From contig JAAQVN010000001.1 in NCBI GenBank assembly GCA_011754535.1, positions 744,001 through 808,000 on the forward strand: a stretch of 64,000 nucleotides of DNA, read 5' to 3'. The stretch's first letter is position 1; each line of letters opens with the position of its first letter. This DNA comes from Enterobacter asburiae. Lineage in GTDB: Bacteria; Pseudomonadota; Gammaproteobacteria; Enterobacterales; Enterobacteriaceae. This document shows, in pieces, positions 30,827 to 42,658 of the stretch. The position numbers and the translations under genes were made by a program. A model generated the notes under the pieces. That model searched no databases, was not told the DNA's origin, and worked only from the letters and a program-made list of their open reading frames with translations.

Positions 30827-33178
30827 TTACAAAGAGCTACTGTACGGCAGAATGTTCGAACGCAGCATCTGATGCGTGCCAAGGCCGTAGTTGGAACTCA
30901 GGCCGCGCAGTTCGACATTAAAGCCAATCACGTTATCGTATTTGCCCTGATTGTTTTCACTGTCCCAGCCGTTAAGCTTACGCTCGTAACCGACGCGCAG
31001 CGCGTAACAGCAGGAGTTATATTGCAGACCCACCATCTGGTCCGCTGGCTTATTCGCGTTAGTGTCAAAGTAGTAAGCGCCTACGATTGACCAGCGGTCG
31101 GCGATAGGCCAGCTTGCTGCGCCACCCACCTGCGAGATGCCGTCTTTATACTGTTCATTGCCAGCATAGGAAGGCAATGTTGCCTGAATATATTCCGGGC
31201 TGGCGTAACGATACGTCAACTGCATCATCCGGTCTTCATCGCGGCGGTACTCAATAGCCGCGCTACTTGTGGCGATATTATCGAGGCGAGTGTCATACTG
31301 CACGCCGCCACGCAGACCCCAGCGGTCAGTCATGCGCCAGTAAGTATCACCCGCCCAAACCAGCGATCCCGTTTTGTTGTCTTTCTCCCAGTTAATGTTG
31401 TCATCACCGGTACGTGACTCGGTGAAATAGTAGATTTGACCAACAGAAACGTTAAAACGTTCAACGGCGGCATCATCATAAACGCGCGTAGTGACGCCTG
31501 TCGTTAACTGGTTAGCGGATGCGATACGGTCCAGACCGCCATAAGTACGGTCACGGAACAGGCCGCTGTAGTCAGACTGCAGTAAAGAAGAGTCGTAGTT
31601 CTGGATATTGCTCTGATCGCGATACGGCACGTACAAATACTGCATACGCGGTTCAAGCGTCTGGGTATAACCATCCGCCAGCAGGGCCATATCACGTTCG
31701 AAGATCAACTTGCCGTCCATTTTGAACTGCGGGAGCGTTCGGTTTACCGACTCTTCCAGATGCGCATTTCGGGTGGCATTGTAATTATCAACATTTTTTT
31801 GTTGATAGTGAGTCGCCATCAGCTTGGCTTCGGTATTCAGGCTTGCCCAGTCGTTAGACCACGGCAGATTGATCGTCGGCTCAAGGTGAACACGCGTGGC
31901 TTCCGGCATATCCGAATCCGTGTTCACGAAATGTACTGCCTGAGCGTAAACCCGGGTGTCGAATGGACCTACGTTATTCTGATACCAGTTAACGTCCAGC
32001 TGTGGTTCTGCACCATATGTAGGCGTGGACTGGTCAGAAAATACCTGGAACTGCTTGGTCGAGACGGTTGCATCAAAGTTCTGCACCGCATAGCCAACGC
32101 TGAACTTCTGCGTGGCATAGCCATCCGTGCTCGAACCGTATTTGGACGAGAAATCGTTAAAATAAGATGAGTCGCTAACTTTGGTGTAGTCAATATTAAA
32201 GCGCCACACCTGATCCATCACCCCGGCATGCTGCCAGTAGAATAACCAGCGGTGTTTATCACCTTCCGTTGGATGCTCATCCTGGAACACTTTATCCGAC
32301 GGCAGATAATCCAGCTCCATCAGGCCAGCACCGGCCTGAGTCAGATAGCGGAACTCATTCTCCCACATGATGTTGCCGCGCTTGTGGATATAGTGCGGCG
32401 TGATCGTGGCGTCCATGTTGGGCGCGATGTTCCAGTAATACGGCAGGTAGAACTCAAAGTAATTCGAAGTGCTGTATTTGGCATTGGGGATCAGGAAACC
32501 TGAGCGACGCTTGTCGCCCACGGGAAGCTGCAGGTAAGGGCTGTAGAAAACCGGAACTGGGCCGAGCTTAAAGCGGGCGTTCCAGATTTCCGCGACCTGT
32601 TCTTCACGGTCATGGATAACTTCGCTCCCGACCACGCTCCAGGTATTTGAACCCGGCAGACACGATGTAAAGGAGCCATTCTCCAGGATCGTATAGCGGT
32701 TTTCACCGCGCTGCTTCATCAGGTCCGCTTTACCGCGTCCCTGGCGACCCACCATCTGGTAATCACCTTCCCAGACGTTAGTGTCTTTAGTATTCAGGTT
32801 TGACCAGGCTTTCGGACCTTTCAGGATGACCTGATTATCGTCATAGTGCACATTACCCAGCGCATCCACCGTTCGTACCGGCTCGGCCGCGCCTTCCGGC
32901 TGCTTCTGGTGCAACTGCACTTCATCCGCCTGCAGGCGGCTATTGCCCTGGTTAATATCCACATTGCCCGTAAACGTGGCATTGTCAGGATAAGTACCTT
33001 TGGAGCTATCGGCAGTAATGGTTACCGGCAAGCTATTTGTATCGCCCTCCACCAGTGGGCGATTATAACTTGGGACGCCAAGCATACACTGCGAGGCGAG
33101 ATCGGCCGCCAGCCCCTGTTGACTGTAAAGGGCGGAGCCAATCATTGTGGCCAGGAGGGTGGGGATACGTTTTTTCAT
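30827..33178 (-). CDS. lptD: LPS-assembly protein LptD
   Basis: Outer-membrane beta-barrel that, with LptE, inserts lipopolysaccharide into the outer leaflet. It is 783 residues. The signal peptide is cleaved after QQGLAA. The N-terminal OstA/jellyroll domain ([16 protein letters not shown]) is followed by a large barrel rich in Tyr and Trp. The four disulfide-forming cysteines are all present: Cys31 (DLASQC), one in TSCLPGS near 173, and the adjacent pair in [10 protein letters not shown] near 724. It heads the operon; in E. coli this promoter is sigma-E responsive. The 239 bp gap to djlA holds both divergent promoters. Confidence 0.98.
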   Translation of the reverse strand: MKKRIPTLLATMIGSALYSQQGLAADLASQCMLGVPSYNRPLVEGDTNSLPVTITADSSKGTYPDNATFTGNVDINQGNSRLQADEVQLHQKQPEGAAEPVRTVDALGNVHYDDNQVILKGPKAWSNLNTKDTNVWEGDYQMVGRQGRGKADLMKQRGENRYTILENGSFTSCLPGSNTWSVVGSEVIHDREEQVAEIWNARFKLGPVPVFYSPYLQLPVGDKRRSGFLIPNAKYSTSNYFEFYLPYYWNIAPNMDATITPHYIHKRGNIMWENEFRYLTQAGAGLMELDYLPSDKVFQDEHPTEGDKHRWLFYWQHAGVMDQVWRFNIDYTKVSDSSYFNDFSSKYGSSTDGYATQKFSVGYAVQNFDATVSTKQFQVFSDQSTPTYGAEPQLDVNWYQNNVGPFDTRVYAQAVHFVNTDSDMPEATRVHLEPTINLPWSNDWASLNTEAKLMATHYQQKNVDNYNATRNAHLEESVNRTLPQFKMDGKLIFERDMALLADGYTQTLEPRMQYLYVPYRDQSNIQNYDSSLLQSDYSGLFRDRTYGGLDRIASANQLTTGVTTRVYDDAAVERFNVSVGQIYYFTESRTGDDNINWEKDNKTGSLVWAGDTYWRMTDRWGLRGGVQYDTRLDNIATSSAAIEYRRDEDRMMQLTYRYASPEYIQATLPSYAGNEQYKDGISQVGGAASWPIADRWSIVGAYYFDTNANKPADQMVGLQYNSCCYALRVGYERKLNGWDSENNQGKYDNVIGFNVELRGLSSNYGLGTHQMLRSNILPYSSSL

Positions 33179-33417
33179 ACGTTATATTTTATTGTTCCGT
33201 CATCAGTGGCTACGGCTTACAAACGCTCAGAGACTATCTTACTCATCTGCGCAGTACCAGCGTTAATCCTGCCCGTTTGCGTGCCAGAGTGTTAGGCTCG
33301 CTATCGAATGACGAGTATGATAAAGCAAATTATAGGCGATGTCCTTCAATTGACCGTGACTTGAACACAGTGATGATGACGTTGCGTCGGCAAGGAATAT
33401 GACTATCCGGGGAGTAT

Positions 33418-34233
33418 ATGCAGTATTGGGGTAAAATAATCGGCGTTGCGTTCGCCATCATCATGGGTGCCGGGTTCTGGGGGATTGTGCTTGGGCTTAT
33501 TATCGGCCACATGTTTGATAAGGCGCGCAGCCGCAAAATGGCCTGGTTTGCCAATCAGCGCGAGCGTCAGTCACTCTTTTTCTCCACCACCTTTGAGGTT
33601 ATGGGGCACTTAACCAAATCCAAAGGGCGCGTGACCGAAGCGGATATTCAGATTGCCAGCGTCTTTATGGATCGCATGAATCTGCATGGTGAATCTCGTG
33701 TGGCTGCGCAAAATGCGTTTCGCATCGGTAAATCCGATAACTATCCGCTGCGTGAAAAGATGCGCCAGTTCCGCAGCATCTGCTTCGGACGTTTTGATTT
33801 AATTCGGATGTTTCTGGAAATCCAAATCCAGGCGGCATTTGCCGACGGTTCACTTCACCCTAATGAACGTGATGTGCTGTACGTCATTGCGGAAGAGCTG
33901 GGCATCTCCCGTATGCAGTTTGACCAGTTCCTGCGCATGATGCAGGGCGGGGCACAGTTTGGCGGCGGCTATCATCAGCAGTCGTCCGGTGGCGGCTGGC
34001 AGCAGGCGCAGCGTGGCCCGACGCTGGAAGATGCCTGCAACGTGCTTGGCGTGAAGCCCACGGACGATCAAACCACAATTAAACGTGCCTACCGTAAGCT
34101 GATGAGTGAACACCACCCGGACAAACTGGTCGCGAAAGGCTTGCCGCCGGAAATGATGGAGATGGCGAAGCAAAAAGCGCAGGAAATCCAGAAAGCGTAC
34201 GAGCTGATTAAAGAGAAGAAAGGTTTCAAATAA
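33418..34233 (+). CDS. djlA: Membrane-anchored DnaJ-like protein DjlA
   Basis: Type III J-protein with a single N-terminal membrane helix (residues about 7-30, [20 protein letters not shown]), a TerB-like central domain ([18 protein letters not shown]) and a C-terminal J domain with HPD in [13 protein letters not shown]. It is 271 residues. It works with DnaK and in E. coli links to the Rcs envelope response. It is divergent from lptD and convergent with rluA. E. coli yabP, found after djlA, is missing. Confidence 0.97.
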   Translation: MQYWGKIIGVAFAIIMGAGFWGIVLGLIIGHMFDKARSRKMAWFANQRERQSLFFSTTFEVMGHLTKSKGRVTEADIQIASVFMDRMNLHGESRVAAQNAFRIGKSDNYPLREKMRQFRSICFGRFDLIRMFLEIQIQAAFADGSLHPNERDVLYVIAEELGISRMQFDQFLRMMQGGAQFGGGYHQQSSGGGWQQAQRGPTLEDACNVLGVKPTDDQTTIKRAYRKLMSEHHPDKLVAKGLPPEMMEMAKQKAQEIQKAYELIKEKKGFK

Positions 34234-34235
34234 GC

Positions 34236-34265
34236 AAAAGCCCGACAGCGTCGGGCTTTTTTTTC
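34236..34265. terminator. Shared terminator of djlA and rluA
   Basis: AAAAGCCCGAC AGC GTCGGGCTTTTTTTT: a 9-10 bp stem with a 3-base loop, A-run before and T-run after. It is bidirectional, and its T-run runs into the rluA stop codon. Confidence 0.9.
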
Positions 34266-34923
34266 AGAAGTCCACCGGGGCTTTAAACGTCATCGCGTTA
34301 CCGAAGGCCGGGTGGGTGATGGTGAGCGTCTGCGCGTGCAGTTGCAGACGTGGCGCTAACGCCAGCGCTTCCGGCGGGGCGTAAAACCGGTCGCCCAGAA
34401 TCGGATGACCCAGCGCAAGCATATGCACGCGCAGCTGGTGCGAACGTCCGGTAATTGGCTTAAGCAGGACGCGCGCGGTATTATCCGGCGCGTACTCCAG
34501 CACTTCATATTCGGTCTGCGCGGCCTTGCCGGTTTCATAACACACCTTCTGCTTTGGCCGGTTCGGCCAGTCGCATATCAGCGGTAAATCCACCAGCCCT
34601 ACCGCCTGCGCCGGATGGCCCCAGACGCGGGCGATATACTGCTTTTTCGGCTCGCGCTCGCGGAACTGGCGCTTCAACTCACGCTCCGCCGCTTTATTCA
34701 GCGCCACCACAATCACGCCGCTGGTGGCCATATCCAGACGATGGACGGACTCTGCCTGCGGAAAATCGCGCTGAATGCGCGTCATCACGCTGTCCTTGTG
34801 CTCGTCCAGGCGCCCCGGCACGGACAACAGGCCGCTCGGCTTGTTGACCACCATGATGTGTTCATCCTGATACAGAATGACCAGCCAGGGATCCTGCGGC
34901 GGATTATACGGCTCCATCACCAT
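34264..34923 (-). CDS. rluA: 23S/tRNA pseudouridine synthase RluA
   Basis: Makes pseudouridine at 23S rRNA position 746 and at position 32 of several tRNAs. It is 219 residues, the E. coli length. The catalytic aspartate is in VHRLDMATSGVIVVALN near residue 64, and RSHQLRVHMLALGHPILGD is the second conserved motif. It lies 12 bases after rapA and probably shares its transcript. Confidence 0.97.
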   Translation of the reverse strand: MVMEPYNPPQDPWLVILYQDEHIMVVNKPSGLLSVPGRLDEHKDSVMTRIQRDFPQAESVHRLDMATSGVIVVALNKAAERELKRQFREREPKKQYIARVWGHPAQAVGLVDLPLICDWPNRPKQKVCYETGKAAQTEYEVLEYAPDNTARVLLKPITGRSHQLRVHMLALGHPILGDRFYAPPEALALAPRLQLHAQTLTITHPAFGNAMTFKAPVDF

Positions 34924-34935
34924 CTTGCGCTCCGT

Positions 34936-37842
34936 TTACTGATGCGTCACAACTATAAGACGCAGGGCATCCAGGCGCCAGCCCGCCTGATTCAGGCTTT
35001 CCAGCACCTGCTGACGGTTGCTTTCAATCGCCGCCAGCTCGTCGTCACGGATGTTCGGATTGACCGCTTTTAACGCTTCCAGACGGGACAGCTCGGCAGA
35101 CAGTTTCTCGTCGGCTTCATTGCGCGCAGCGTCAATCAGCTCTCGGGCCGCTTTTTCAATCTGGGTTTCGCCCTGCTGAAGAATAGCGTGCACGTCCTGC
35201 TGCACCGCATTGACCAGCTTGCTGCCGGTATGGCGGTTCACCGCGCTCAGCTGACGGTTAAAGCTTTCGAACTCAACCTGTCCTGCGAGATTCGTACCGT
35301 TTTTATCCAGCAGCAGACGCACCGGCGTTGGCGGCAGGAAGCGGTTGAGCTGCAGCTGTTTCGGCGCCTGCGCTTCCACAACGTAGATCAGCTCCAGCAG
35401 CAGCGTGCCTACGGGCAGCGCCTTGTTTTTCAACAGGGAGATGGTGCTGCTGCCGGTATCGCCGGAGAGGATCAGATCCAGCCCGTTGCGGATCAGCGGG
35501 TGCTCCCAGGTGATGAACTGCGCATCTTCGCGGGACAGCGCCACATCACGCTCGAAGGTGATGGTACAGCCGTCTTCCGGCAGGCCCGGGAAATCCGGGA
35601 CCAGCATGTGGTCTGACGGGGTAAGGACAATCAGATTCTCGCCACGATCGTCCTGGTTAATCCCGACGATGTCGAAGAGGTTCATGGAGAAGCTAATCAG
35701 ACTAGTGTCGTCATCCTGTTCTTCAATGCTCTCAGCCAGCGCCTGCGCTTTTTCACCGCCGTTGGAGTGGATCTCCAGCAGGCGGTCGCGGCCCTGCTCA
35801 AGCTGCGCTTTCAGCGCGTCGTGCTGCTCGCGGCAGGACTTGATCAGATCGTCAAAGCCGTCGGTGTTTTCCGGCGCGGCCAGGAAGCCAATCAGATCGC
35901 CGTGCACCCGATCGTAAATGGTGCGGCCGGTTGGACAGGTATGTTCAAACGCATCCAGACCTTCGTGGAACCAGCGCACCAGCACGGACTGGGCGGTTTT
36001 TTCCAGATATGGGACGTGGATCTGAATATCATGCGCCTGACCAATACGATCCAGGCGGCCGATACGCTGCTCCAGCAGATCCGGGTTGAACGGCAGATCG
36101 AACATCACCAGATTGCTGGCGAACTGGAAGTTACGGCCTTCGGAGCCGATTTCAGAGCACAGCATCACCTGGGCGCCGCTGTCCTCTTCGCCAAACCAGG
36201 CCGCCGCGCGGTCGCGCTCGACGATGGACATCCCTTCGTGGAACACGGCGGCGCGAATGCCTTCGCGCTCGCGCAGGACCTGCTCCAGCTGCAGCGCGGT
36301 GGCGGCTTTGGCGCAGATCACCAGCACTTTCTGGGAGCGGTGCGCGGTCAGGTAGCCCATCAGCCACTCTACGCGCGGATCGAAGTTCCACCAGGTGCCG
36401 GTATCGCCTTCAAATTCCTGGTAAATCTGTTCCGGGTAGAGCATATCGCGGGCGCGCTCTTCCTGGGTTTTGCGCGCGCCCATAATGCCGGAGACTTTAA
36501 TCGCCGTCTGATACTGGGTTGGCAGCGGCAGCTTGATGGTGTGCAACTCGCGTTTCGGGAACCCTTTCACGCCGTTACGGGTGTTACGGAACAGCACGCG
36601 GCTGGTGCCGTGACGGTCCATCAGCATGTCGATCAGCTCTTTGCGCGCGGATTCCGCGTTCTCGCTGTCGCTGTTCGCGGCCTGCAGCAGCGGTTCAATA
36701 TCCTGCTCGCCAATCAGATCGCTCAGGGTGTTGAGCTCGTCGTTTGAGAGACGTTTTCCCGCCAGCAGCAGCGCGACGGCATCCGCAACCGGACGGTAGT
36801 TATTCTGCTCTTCCACAAACTGCGCGAAGTCGTGGAAACGGTTTGGATCGAGCAGGCGCAAGCGGGCGAAGTGGCTTTCCAGACCGAGCTGCTCCGGCGT
36901 TGCGGTCAGCAGCAGGACGCCGGGCACGCGCTCGGCAAGCTGTTCAATCGCCATATATTCGCGGCTCGGCGCGTCTTCGCTCCAGACCAGATGATGTGCT
37001 TCATCGACAACCATCAGATCCCACTCGGCGTCACACAGGTGCTCAAGACGCTGCTTGCTGCGGCGCACGAAGTCCAGGGAGCAGATCACCAGCTGTTCAG
37101 TTTCAAACGGGTTGTCGGCATCGTGCTGCGCTTCGGCATAGCGCTCGTCGTCGAACAGGGAGAAGCGCAGGTTAAAGCGGCGCAGCATCTCGACCAGCCA
37201 CTGGTGCTGCAGGGTTTCTGGCACCACGATCAGCACGCGCTCGGCTGCGCCGGAAAGCAGCTGTTGATGCAGGATCATGCCAGCTTCAATGGTTTTACCC
37301 AGGCCCACTTCATCAGCCAGCAGCACGCGCGGCGCGTGGCGACGGCCCACGTCATGGGCGATATTCAGCTGGTGGGGGATCAGGCTGGTGCGCTGGCCGC
37401 GCAGGCCGCTCCACGGCATACGGTACTGCTCGCTCTGGAACTTGCGCGCGCGGTAGCGCAGGGAGAAACGATCCATGCGGTCAATTTGCCCGGCAAACAG
37501 GCGGTCCTGCGGCTTACTGAACACCAGTTTGCTGTCGAGCAGCACTTCACGCAGGATGACATTCGTCTCGTCGGTATCAAGACGCGTCCCGATGTAGGCG
37601 AGCAGTCCATTCTCTTCTTTTACGTCTTCAACCTTCAGTTGCCAGCCGTCGTGGCTGGTCACGGTGTCACCCGGATTAAACATCACGCGGGTTACAGGGG
37701 AGTCATTGCGGGCGTACAGGCGGTTTTCACCGGTGGCAGGGAAGAGGAGGGTAACCATGCGCGCATCAACGGCAACGACGGTTCCTAATCCAAGTTCGCT
37801 TTCTGTATCGCTGATCCAGCGTTGACCAAGTGTAAAAGGCAT
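34936..37842 (-). CDS. rapA: RNA polymerase recycling ATPase RapA (HepA)
   Basis: Swi2/Snf2-type translocase bound to RNA polymerase that helps release and recycle it. It is 968 residues. Tandem N-terminal Tudor-like domains (1-110) are followed by Walker [15 protein letters not shown] near 177, the DEAH box [10 protein letters not shown] near 280, and helicase motifs [11 protein letters not shown] and [10 protein letters not shown] in the second RecA lobe. The 128 bp upstream gap to polB contains its own promoter presumably. Confidence 0.98.
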   Translation of the reverse strand: MPFTLGQRWISDTESELGLGTVVAVDARMVTLLFPATGENRLYARNDSPVTRVMFNPGDTVTSHDGWQLKVEDVKEENGLLAYIGTRLDTDETNVILREVLLDSKLVFSKPQDRLFAGQIDRMDRFSLRYRARKFQSEQYRMPWSGLRGQRTSLIPHQLNIAHDVGRRHAPRVLLADEVGLGKTIEAGMILHQQLLSGAAERVLIVVPETLQHQWLVEMLRRFNLRFSLFDDERYAEAQHDADNPFETEQLVICSLDFVRRSKQRLEHLCDAEWDLMVVDEAHHLVWSEDAPSREYMAIEQLAERVPGVLLLTATPEQLGLESHFARLRLLDPNRFHDFAQFVEEQNNYRPVADAVALLLAGKRLSNDELNTLSDLIGEQDIEPLLQAANSDSENAESARKELIDMLMDRHGTSRVLFRNTRNGVKGFPKRELHTIKLPLPTQYQTAIKVSGIMGARKTQEERARDMLYPEQIYQEFEGDTGTWWNFDPRVEWLMGYLTAHRSQKVLVICAKAATALQLEQVLREREGIRAAVFHEGMSIVERDRAAAWFGEEDSGAQVMLCSEIGSEGRNFQFASNLVMFDLPFNPDLLEQRIGRLDRIGQAHDIQIHVPYLEKTAQSVLVRWFHEGLDAFEHTCPTGRTIYDRVHGDLIGFLAAPENTDGFDDLIKSCREQHDALKAQLEQGRDRLLEIHSNGGEKAQALAESIEEQDDDTSLISFSMNLFDIVGINQDDRGENLIVLTPSDHMLVPDFPGLPEDGCTITFERDVALSREDAQFITWEHPLIRNGLDLILSGDTGSSTISLLKNKALPVGTLLLELIYVVEAQAPKQLQLNRFLPPTPVRLLLDKNGTNLAGQVEFESFNRQLSAVNRHTGSKLVNAVQQDVHAILQQGETQIEKAARELIDAARNEADEKLSAELSRLEALKAVNPNIRDDELAAIESNRQQVLESLNQAGWRLDALRLIVVTHQ

Positions 37843-37970
37843 AGTTGTTCGGCTCTAATCTTTAATTGCAGGCAATAGTTCGACCCCCGTCAAAAAAGAC
37901 GGTCATCGAAAAATGGGTCCGGGAATGGAAAGGGCGCTATGGTACTGGATGGCAGCCATTTCGTCACGCG

Positions 37971-40328
37971 TCAAAATAGGCCAAGTTGCCCTGTCACTAG
38001 TGTAGCAAAATCGTCGTCAATGAAGGGCAAAATTCCGTCGGCGACGGGCTGAAGCTGGCGCGTCAGATAGTGATCGTAATCGAGCGGAGACTGCTGGTAA
38101 TCAACGGGTTCCGGGCCGTTAATCGTCCAGACGTACTTAATGGTACCCCGATTTTGATACTGTGGCGCACGTCCGCGGCGCACGTTTTCTTCATCCGCCA
38201 GACGCGCGGCGCGCACGTGTGGAGGAACGTTACGCTGGTACTCCGCCAGCGGGCGGCGCAGGCGTTTGCGGTAGACCAGCTGGTTATCCAGTTCGCCCGC
38301 CATCAGGCTGGCGATGGTTTCACGCACGTAATCCTGATACGGCTCGTTGCGAAACACTCGCAGGTAAAGGGTTTGCTGAAACTGCTGTGCCAGCGGCGTC
38401 CAGTCGGTGCGCACCGTTTCCAGGCCTTTAAAGACCATACGCTGCTTATCTCCTTCCTGAATCAGCCCGGCGTAGCGCTTCTTGCTGCCCTGATCGGTAC
38501 CGCGAATGGTGGGCATTAAAAAGCGGGCAAAATGGGTTTCAAATTCCAGTTCTAATGCGCTGGTTAACCGCTCTTTTTGCAAATGTTCCTGCCACCAGGC
38601 GTTCACGAAAGCGACCAGTTCTTTGCCGATTCGCGAGGCATCCTCTTCTGTACGTGAGCTCTTAAGCCACACAAAGGTGGAATCCGTGTCGCCGTAGATA
38701 ACGTCATAGCCCCGGGATTCAATCAGCGCTTTGGTCTGGCGCATGATGTCGTGCCCGCGCATGGTGATGGACGAGGCCAGACGGGGATCAAAGAAGCGGC
38801 AGGCGCTGGTCCCCAGCACGCCGTAAAAGGCGTTCATAATGATTTTCAGCGCCTGCGAGAGCGGCTTGTTGCCGTGGCGTTTAGCCTCGTCGCGGCCGTG
38901 CCAGATGTTCCCCACGATTTCAGGCAGGCAGTGCTTTTCCCGCGAAAAACGGGCGCCGAGGAAACCGTCGGTGCTGTGGGCGTCGTCCGGCTGCGCCATG
39001 CCTTCTACCAGCCCGACGGGATCGATCAGGAAGGTGCGGATAATCGACGGGTAGAGGCTTTTGTAGTCCAGCACCAGAACCGAGTCATACAGTCCAGGCC
39101 GGGAGTCCATCACGTAGCCGCCGGGGCTGGCCTGCGGCGGCACGTCTCCGAGGTTGGGCGCAACATAGCCCGCACGGTGCATTCGTGGGAAATAGAGGTG
39201 GCTAAAGGCCGCTACCGAGCCGCCGTGCCTGTCTGCCGCCAGGCCGTTTACCGTCGCCCGCTCCAGCAGGAACGGCATGATCTCGGTTTTATGGAAAATC
39301 TGCGTCACCAGCTCGCAGTCTTTCAGGTTATAGGTAGCGAGCGCGGGTTTGTCTTCGTTGAAGCGCCGGTCGATCTCGTCCATGCGGTCCCACGGATTGT
39401 CGATGGATTTGCCTTCACCGAGCAATTCCTGCGCTACCGCTTCCAGAGAGAAGGAGGAGAAATTCCAGAAAGCGGATTTCAGCGCCTCGATGCCGTCGAT
39501 AATCAGTCGACCGTTGGCCTGCGCAAAGAAAACGCCGTTCTTAAAGCCGTGCTCGCGCCACTCCAGCTCCGTATTTCCGCGCCCGAGCATCAGCGGGATG
39601 CGATACCGCTCGGCGTGTTTTTGCAGCACGCGCAGGTCAAACTGCACCACGTTCCAGCCGATCAGCACGTCCGGGTCGTGCTCGGCAAACCACTGGTTAA
39701 GTTTCTCCAGCAACTGCGGGCGGCTGCTGACGTACTCAAGCTGAAAATCCAGCGCGGACGCATCGCCGTTCGGCGGCCCGAGCATATAGACAACCCGCTG
39801 CCCGCAGCCTTCAAGACCGATGCAGTACAGTTCGCCATGACGGGTGGTTTCTATATCCAGGGAGACCCACTTTAGCGGTGGACGATAATGCGGATTCGGC
39901 TTCAGGCGAGCGTTGATGAGGGTGCCGTTTTGCTCTGCGCCGTCTACCCAGACGGGCGCGGTTATAAACCGCTCCATCAGAAAGCGTTCCGGCGGGCGGA
40001 TATCCGCTTCGTAGAGCGTCACGCCCGATTCGCGCAGCAGCTTTTCATAGCGCATCAGCTGACGATGGGCGCGGCAGTAGAGGCCGTAAACCGGCTGGCG
40101 GTGGAAATCTTTCAGTTCAAGCGGGGTAATGCGCCAGCCGCTTTCGTCGCGCAGCAGCTGCTTCACCTTTTCGACGTGCGCTTCAGGGATAAATGCCACG
40201 GACTCCTGCGGCGGCAGCGTAACGTACCGCGGGCCGTTGTCCGTCGCCAGCCAGAACGCGACCTCGGTGCCCTGAGGGGTATCCCGCCAGTGTCGGGTCA
40301 GTAAAAAGCCTTGTTGCGCCTGTGCCAC
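37971..40328 (-). CDS. polB: DNA polymerase II
   Basis: Family B, SOS-induced polymerase with proofreading, used in restart and bypass at lesions. It is 785 residues from a GTG start at 40328 (as in E. coli). The 3'-5' exonuclease shows [13 protein letters not shown] near residue 154. Polymerase motifs are DYKSLYPSI near 420, [12 protein letters not shown] near 495 and [10 protein letters not shown] near 545. Its promoter and LexA box lie upstream, at the tail of the araBAD operon. The leftward gene order matches E. coli. Confidence 0.98.
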   Translation of the reverse strand: MAQAQQGFLLTRHWRDTPQGTEVAFWLATDNGPRYVTLPPQESVAFIPEAHVEKVKQLLRDESGWRITPLELKDFHRQPVYGLYCRAHRQLMRYEKLLRESGVTLYEADIRPPERFLMERFITAPVWVDGAEQNGTLINARLKPNPHYRPPLKWVSLDIETTRHGELYCIGLEGCGQRVVYMLGPPNGDASALDFQLEYVSSRPQLLEKLNQWFAEHDPDVLIGWNVVQFDLRVLQKHAERYRIPLMLGRGNTELEWREHGFKNGVFFAQANGRLIIDGIEALKSAFWNFSSFSLEAVAQELLGEGKSIDNPWDRMDEIDRRFNEDKPALATYNLKDCELVTQIFHKTEIMPFLLERATVNGLAADRHGGSVAAFSHLYFPRMHRAGYVAPNLGDVPPQASPGGYVMDSRPGLYDSVLVLDYKSLYPSIIRTFLIDPVGLVEGMAQPDDAHSTDGFLGARFSREKHCLPEIVGNIWHGRDEAKRHGNKPLSQALKIIMNAFYGVLGTSACRFFDPRLASSITMRGHDIMRQTKALIESRGYDVIYGDTDSTFVWLKSSRTEEDASRIGKELVAFVNAWWQEHLQKERLTSALELEFETHFARFLMPTIRGTDQGSKKRYAGLIQEGDKQRMVFKGLETVRTDWTPLAQQFQQTLYLRVFRNEPYQDYVRETIASLMAGELDNQLVYRKRLRRPLAEYQRNVPPHVRAARLADEENVRRGRAPQYQNRGTIKYVWTINGPEPVDYQQSPLDYDHYLTRQLQPVADGILPFIDDDFATLVTGQLGLF

Positions 40329-40340
40329 GCCGCTATCCCA

Positions 40341-40378
40341 TAAAACAAAACCAGGCCTGATTATAGCCTGGTTGAATG
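40341..40378 (-). terminator. araBAD terminator, overlapping the polB promoter
   Basis: On the minus strand AACCAGGC (40373-40366) pairs with GCCTGGTT (40356-40349), followed by TTGTTTTA. The loop contains TATAAT (40365-40360), which is the probable -10 of polB. The polB transcript would start within the distal arm and so would not re-form the hairpin. Confidence 0.85.
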
Positions 40379-40385
40379 TTTTATG

Positions 40386-40401
40386 CTGGAGATATATACA
40401 G
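40386..40401. promoter_or_regulatory. LexA box of polB
   Basis: The minus strand reads CTGTATATATCTCCAG, one mismatch from the LexA pattern CTGT-N8-ACAG. It sits 21-36 bases upstream of the TATAAT -10 element and overlaps the -35 position. polB (dinA) is a known SOS gene in E. coli. Confidence 0.8.
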
Positions 40402-40402
40402 T

Positions 40403-41098
40403 TTATTGTCCGTAATAGGCCTTCGCGCCGTGCTTGCGCAGGTAGTGTTTATCCAGCAGGGTTTGCTGCATATCCGGCAGCTGCGGCGCGAGCTGGCGAC
40501 AGAAGATCCCCATATAGGCCACCTCTTCGAGCACGATCGCGTTATGCACCGCATCTTCCGCGTTTTTACCCCAGGCAAACGGGCCGTGGGAGTGCACCAG
40601 CACGCCGGGCATCTGCGCCGCGTCGATTCCCTGTTTTTCGAAGGTTTCGACAATTACGTTACCCGTTTCCCACTCGTACTCACCGTTGATCTCTGCATCG
40701 GTCATCAGACGCGTGCAGGGAATGGTGCCGTAAAAGTAGTCCGCGTGGGTGGTGCCGGTCGCCGGGATCGACTGGCCCGCCTGCGCCCAGATGGTCGCGT
40801 GACGAGAATGGGTATGCACAATGCCGCCGATGGTCGGGAATGACCGGTACAGCAGGCGGTGAGTGGGCGTATCGGATGACGGTTTTTTGTTACCTTCCAC
40901 CACTTCACCCGTCTCGATGCTGACCACCACCATATCGTCCGCGGTCATCACCGTGTAATCCACGCCGGAAGGCTTGATCACGAACACGCCTTTTTCCCGG
41001 TCAACGGCGCTGACGTTGCCCCAGGTCAGGGTCACCAGGTTATGTTTCGGCAGCGCCAGGTTGGCTTCGAGCACCTGACGTTTGAGATCGTCTAACAT
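40403..41098 (-). CDS. araD: L-ribulose-5-phosphate 4-epimerase
   Basis: Last step of arabinose use: L-ribulose 5-phosphate to D-xylulose 5-phosphate. It is 231 residues from the ATG at 41098 ([16 protein letters not shown]), the E. coli length; an in-frame upstream start would read through the intercistronic palindrome. The zinc site is [11 protein letters not shown] (His95 and His97) with a third His in HSHGPFAWG near 171. Third gene of araBAD. Confidence 0.98.
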   Translation of the reverse strand: MLDDLKRQVLEANLALPKHNLVTLTWGNVSAVDREKGVFVIKPSGVDYTVMTADDMVVVSIETGEVVEGNKKPSSDTPTHRLLYRSFPTIGGIVHTHSRHATIWAQAGQSIPATGTTHADYFYGTIPCTRLMTDAEINGEYEWETGNVIVETFEKQGIDAAQMPGVLVHSHGPFAWGKNAEDAVHNAIVLEEVAYMGIFCRQLAPQLPDMQQTLLDKHYLRKHGAKAYYGQ

Positions 41099-41110
41099 TG
41101 TTGTCTCCCT

Positions 41111-41136
41111 GCCCGGTGGGCGTAGCGCCACCGGGC
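41111..41136. repeat. REP-like palindrome between araA and araD, copy 3
   Basis: GCCCGGTGG (41111-41119) and CCACCGGGC (41128-41136) are identical in both arms to the copy at 15588, with an 8-base loop GCGTAGCG. As an intercistronic hairpin it may protect the araBA part of the mRNA and lower araD output. Confidence 0.8.
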
Positions 41137-41145
41137 ATTCCGTAC

Positions 41146-42648
41146 TTAGCGTTTTGAACCGTAATAGACTTCGTTCCAGCGCAGCGCGTCCTTAAAGGCG
41201 GGCAGGCGGGTATCGTTATCAATGACGGTCAGCTCGATATCGTGCAGCTCGGCGAACTGACGCATGTCGTTCAGATCCAGCGCGTGGCTGAACACCGTGT
41301 GGTGCGCGCCGCCGGCCAGGATCCACGCCTCTGACGCGGTCGGCAGGTCCGGCTGCGCTTTCCACAGGGCGTTGGCGACAGGCAGTTTCGGCAGCGAATG
41401 TGGCGTTTCAACCGCATCGACGCAGTTCACCAGCAGGCGGAAACGATCGCCCAGATCGATCAGGCTGGCGTTGATGGCCGGGCCGGTGCGGGTGTTGAAG
41501 ATCAGACGCGCCGGATCGGCTTTACCGCCGATGCCGAGATACTGCACGTCGAGGATCGGTTTCTCTTCGACGGCGATAGAAGGGCACACTTCCAGCATGT
41601 GGGAGCCGAGCACCAGGTCGTTGCCGTTTTCGAAGTGGTAGGTGTAGTCCTCCATAAAGGAGGTGCCGCCCTGCAGACCGGTCGACATCACCTTCATGAT
41701 GCGAAGCAGAGCGGCAGTTTTCCAGTCGCCTTCGCCTGCAAAGCCGTAGCCCTGCTGCATCAGACGTTGTACCGCCAGGCCCGGCAGCTGTTTCAGGCCG
41801 TGGAGGTCTTCAAAAGTGGTAGTAAAAGCGTGGAAGCCACCCTGTTCCAGGAAGCGCTTCATGCCCAGCTCAATGCGCGCCGCATCAAGCACGTTCTGGC
41901 GCTTGTCGCCGTTGATTTGTGCCGCAGGGGTCAGGCGGTAGCTGCTTTCGTATTCATCCACCAGCGCGCTCACTTCGCCATCGCTAATGTCGTTTACCAC
42001 CTGCACCAGGTCGCCCACTGCCCATGTATTTACGGAGAAGCCGAATTTAATCTGCGCAGCGACTTTATCGCCGTCGGTGACCGCCACTTCACGCATGTTG
42101 TCGCCGAAACGCACCACTTTCAGGTGGCGGGTATCCTGCTTAGAGACCGCCTGTCGCATCCAGGAGCCGATACGTTGTTGCGCCTTGCCATCCTGCCAGT
42201 GGCCGGTGACCACCGCGTGCTGCTGGCGCATGCGCGCGCCGATGAAGCCAAACTCACGGCCGCCGTGCGCGGTCTGGTTCAGGTTCATGAAGTCCATGTC
42301 GATGCTGTCCCACGGCAGGGAGGCATTGAACTGGGTATGGAACTGCAGCAGCGGTTTGTTGAGGATAGACAGACCGTTGATCCACATTTTGGCCGGAGAG
42401 AAGGTATGCAGCCACACCACCAGACCTGCGCATTTATCGTCGTAGTTCGCGTCGCGGCAGATGTGGGTAATTTCGTCCGGCGTGGTGCCCAGCGGTTTCA
42501 GTACCAGTTTGCAGGGCAGTTTGGCTTCCGCGTTCAGCGCGTTAACCACGTGCTCCGCGTGTTTCGTCACCTGCTGCAGCGCTTCCGGTCCGTACAGATG
42601 CTGGCTGCCAATCACAAACCACACTTCATAGTTATTAAAAATGGTCAT
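41146..42648 (-). CDS. araA: L-arabinose isomerase
   Basis: Mn2+-dependent conversion of L-arabinose to L-ribulose. It is 500 residues from the second of two adjacent ATGs ([20 protein letters not shown]), chosen because the AAGGA ribosome site is 7 bases away and the length equals E. coli; the first ATG at 42651 would add one Met. Active-site regions with the conserved catalytic glutamates are [12 protein letters not shown] (near 306) and [11 protein letters not shown] (near 333). It lies 10 bases after araB. Confidence 0.98.
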   Translation of the reverse strand: MTIFNNYEVWFVIGSQHLYGPEALQQVTKHAEHVVNALNAEAKLPCKLVLKPLGTTPDEITHICRDANYDDKCAGLVVWLHTFSPAKMWINGLSILNKPLLQFHTQFNASLPWDSIDMDFMNLNQTAHGGREFGFIGARMRQQHAVVTGHWQDGKAQQRIGSWMRQAVSKQDTRHLKVVRFGDNMREVAVTDGDKVAAQIKFGFSVNTWAVGDLVQVVNDISDGEVSALVDEYESSYRLTPAAQINGDKRQNVLDAARIELGMKRFLEQGGFHAFTTTFEDLHGLKQLPGLAVQRLMQQGYGFAGEGDWKTAALLRIMKVMSTGLQGGTSFMEDYTYHFENGNDLVLGSHMLEVCPSIAVEEKPILDVQYLGIGGKADPARLIFNTRTGPAINASLIDLGDRFRLLVNCVDAVETPHSLPKLPVANALWKAQPDLPTASEAWILAGGAHHTVFSHALDLNDMRQFAELHDIELTVIDNDTRLPAFKDALRWNEVYYGSKR

Positions 42649-42658
42649 CATCGTGTCC

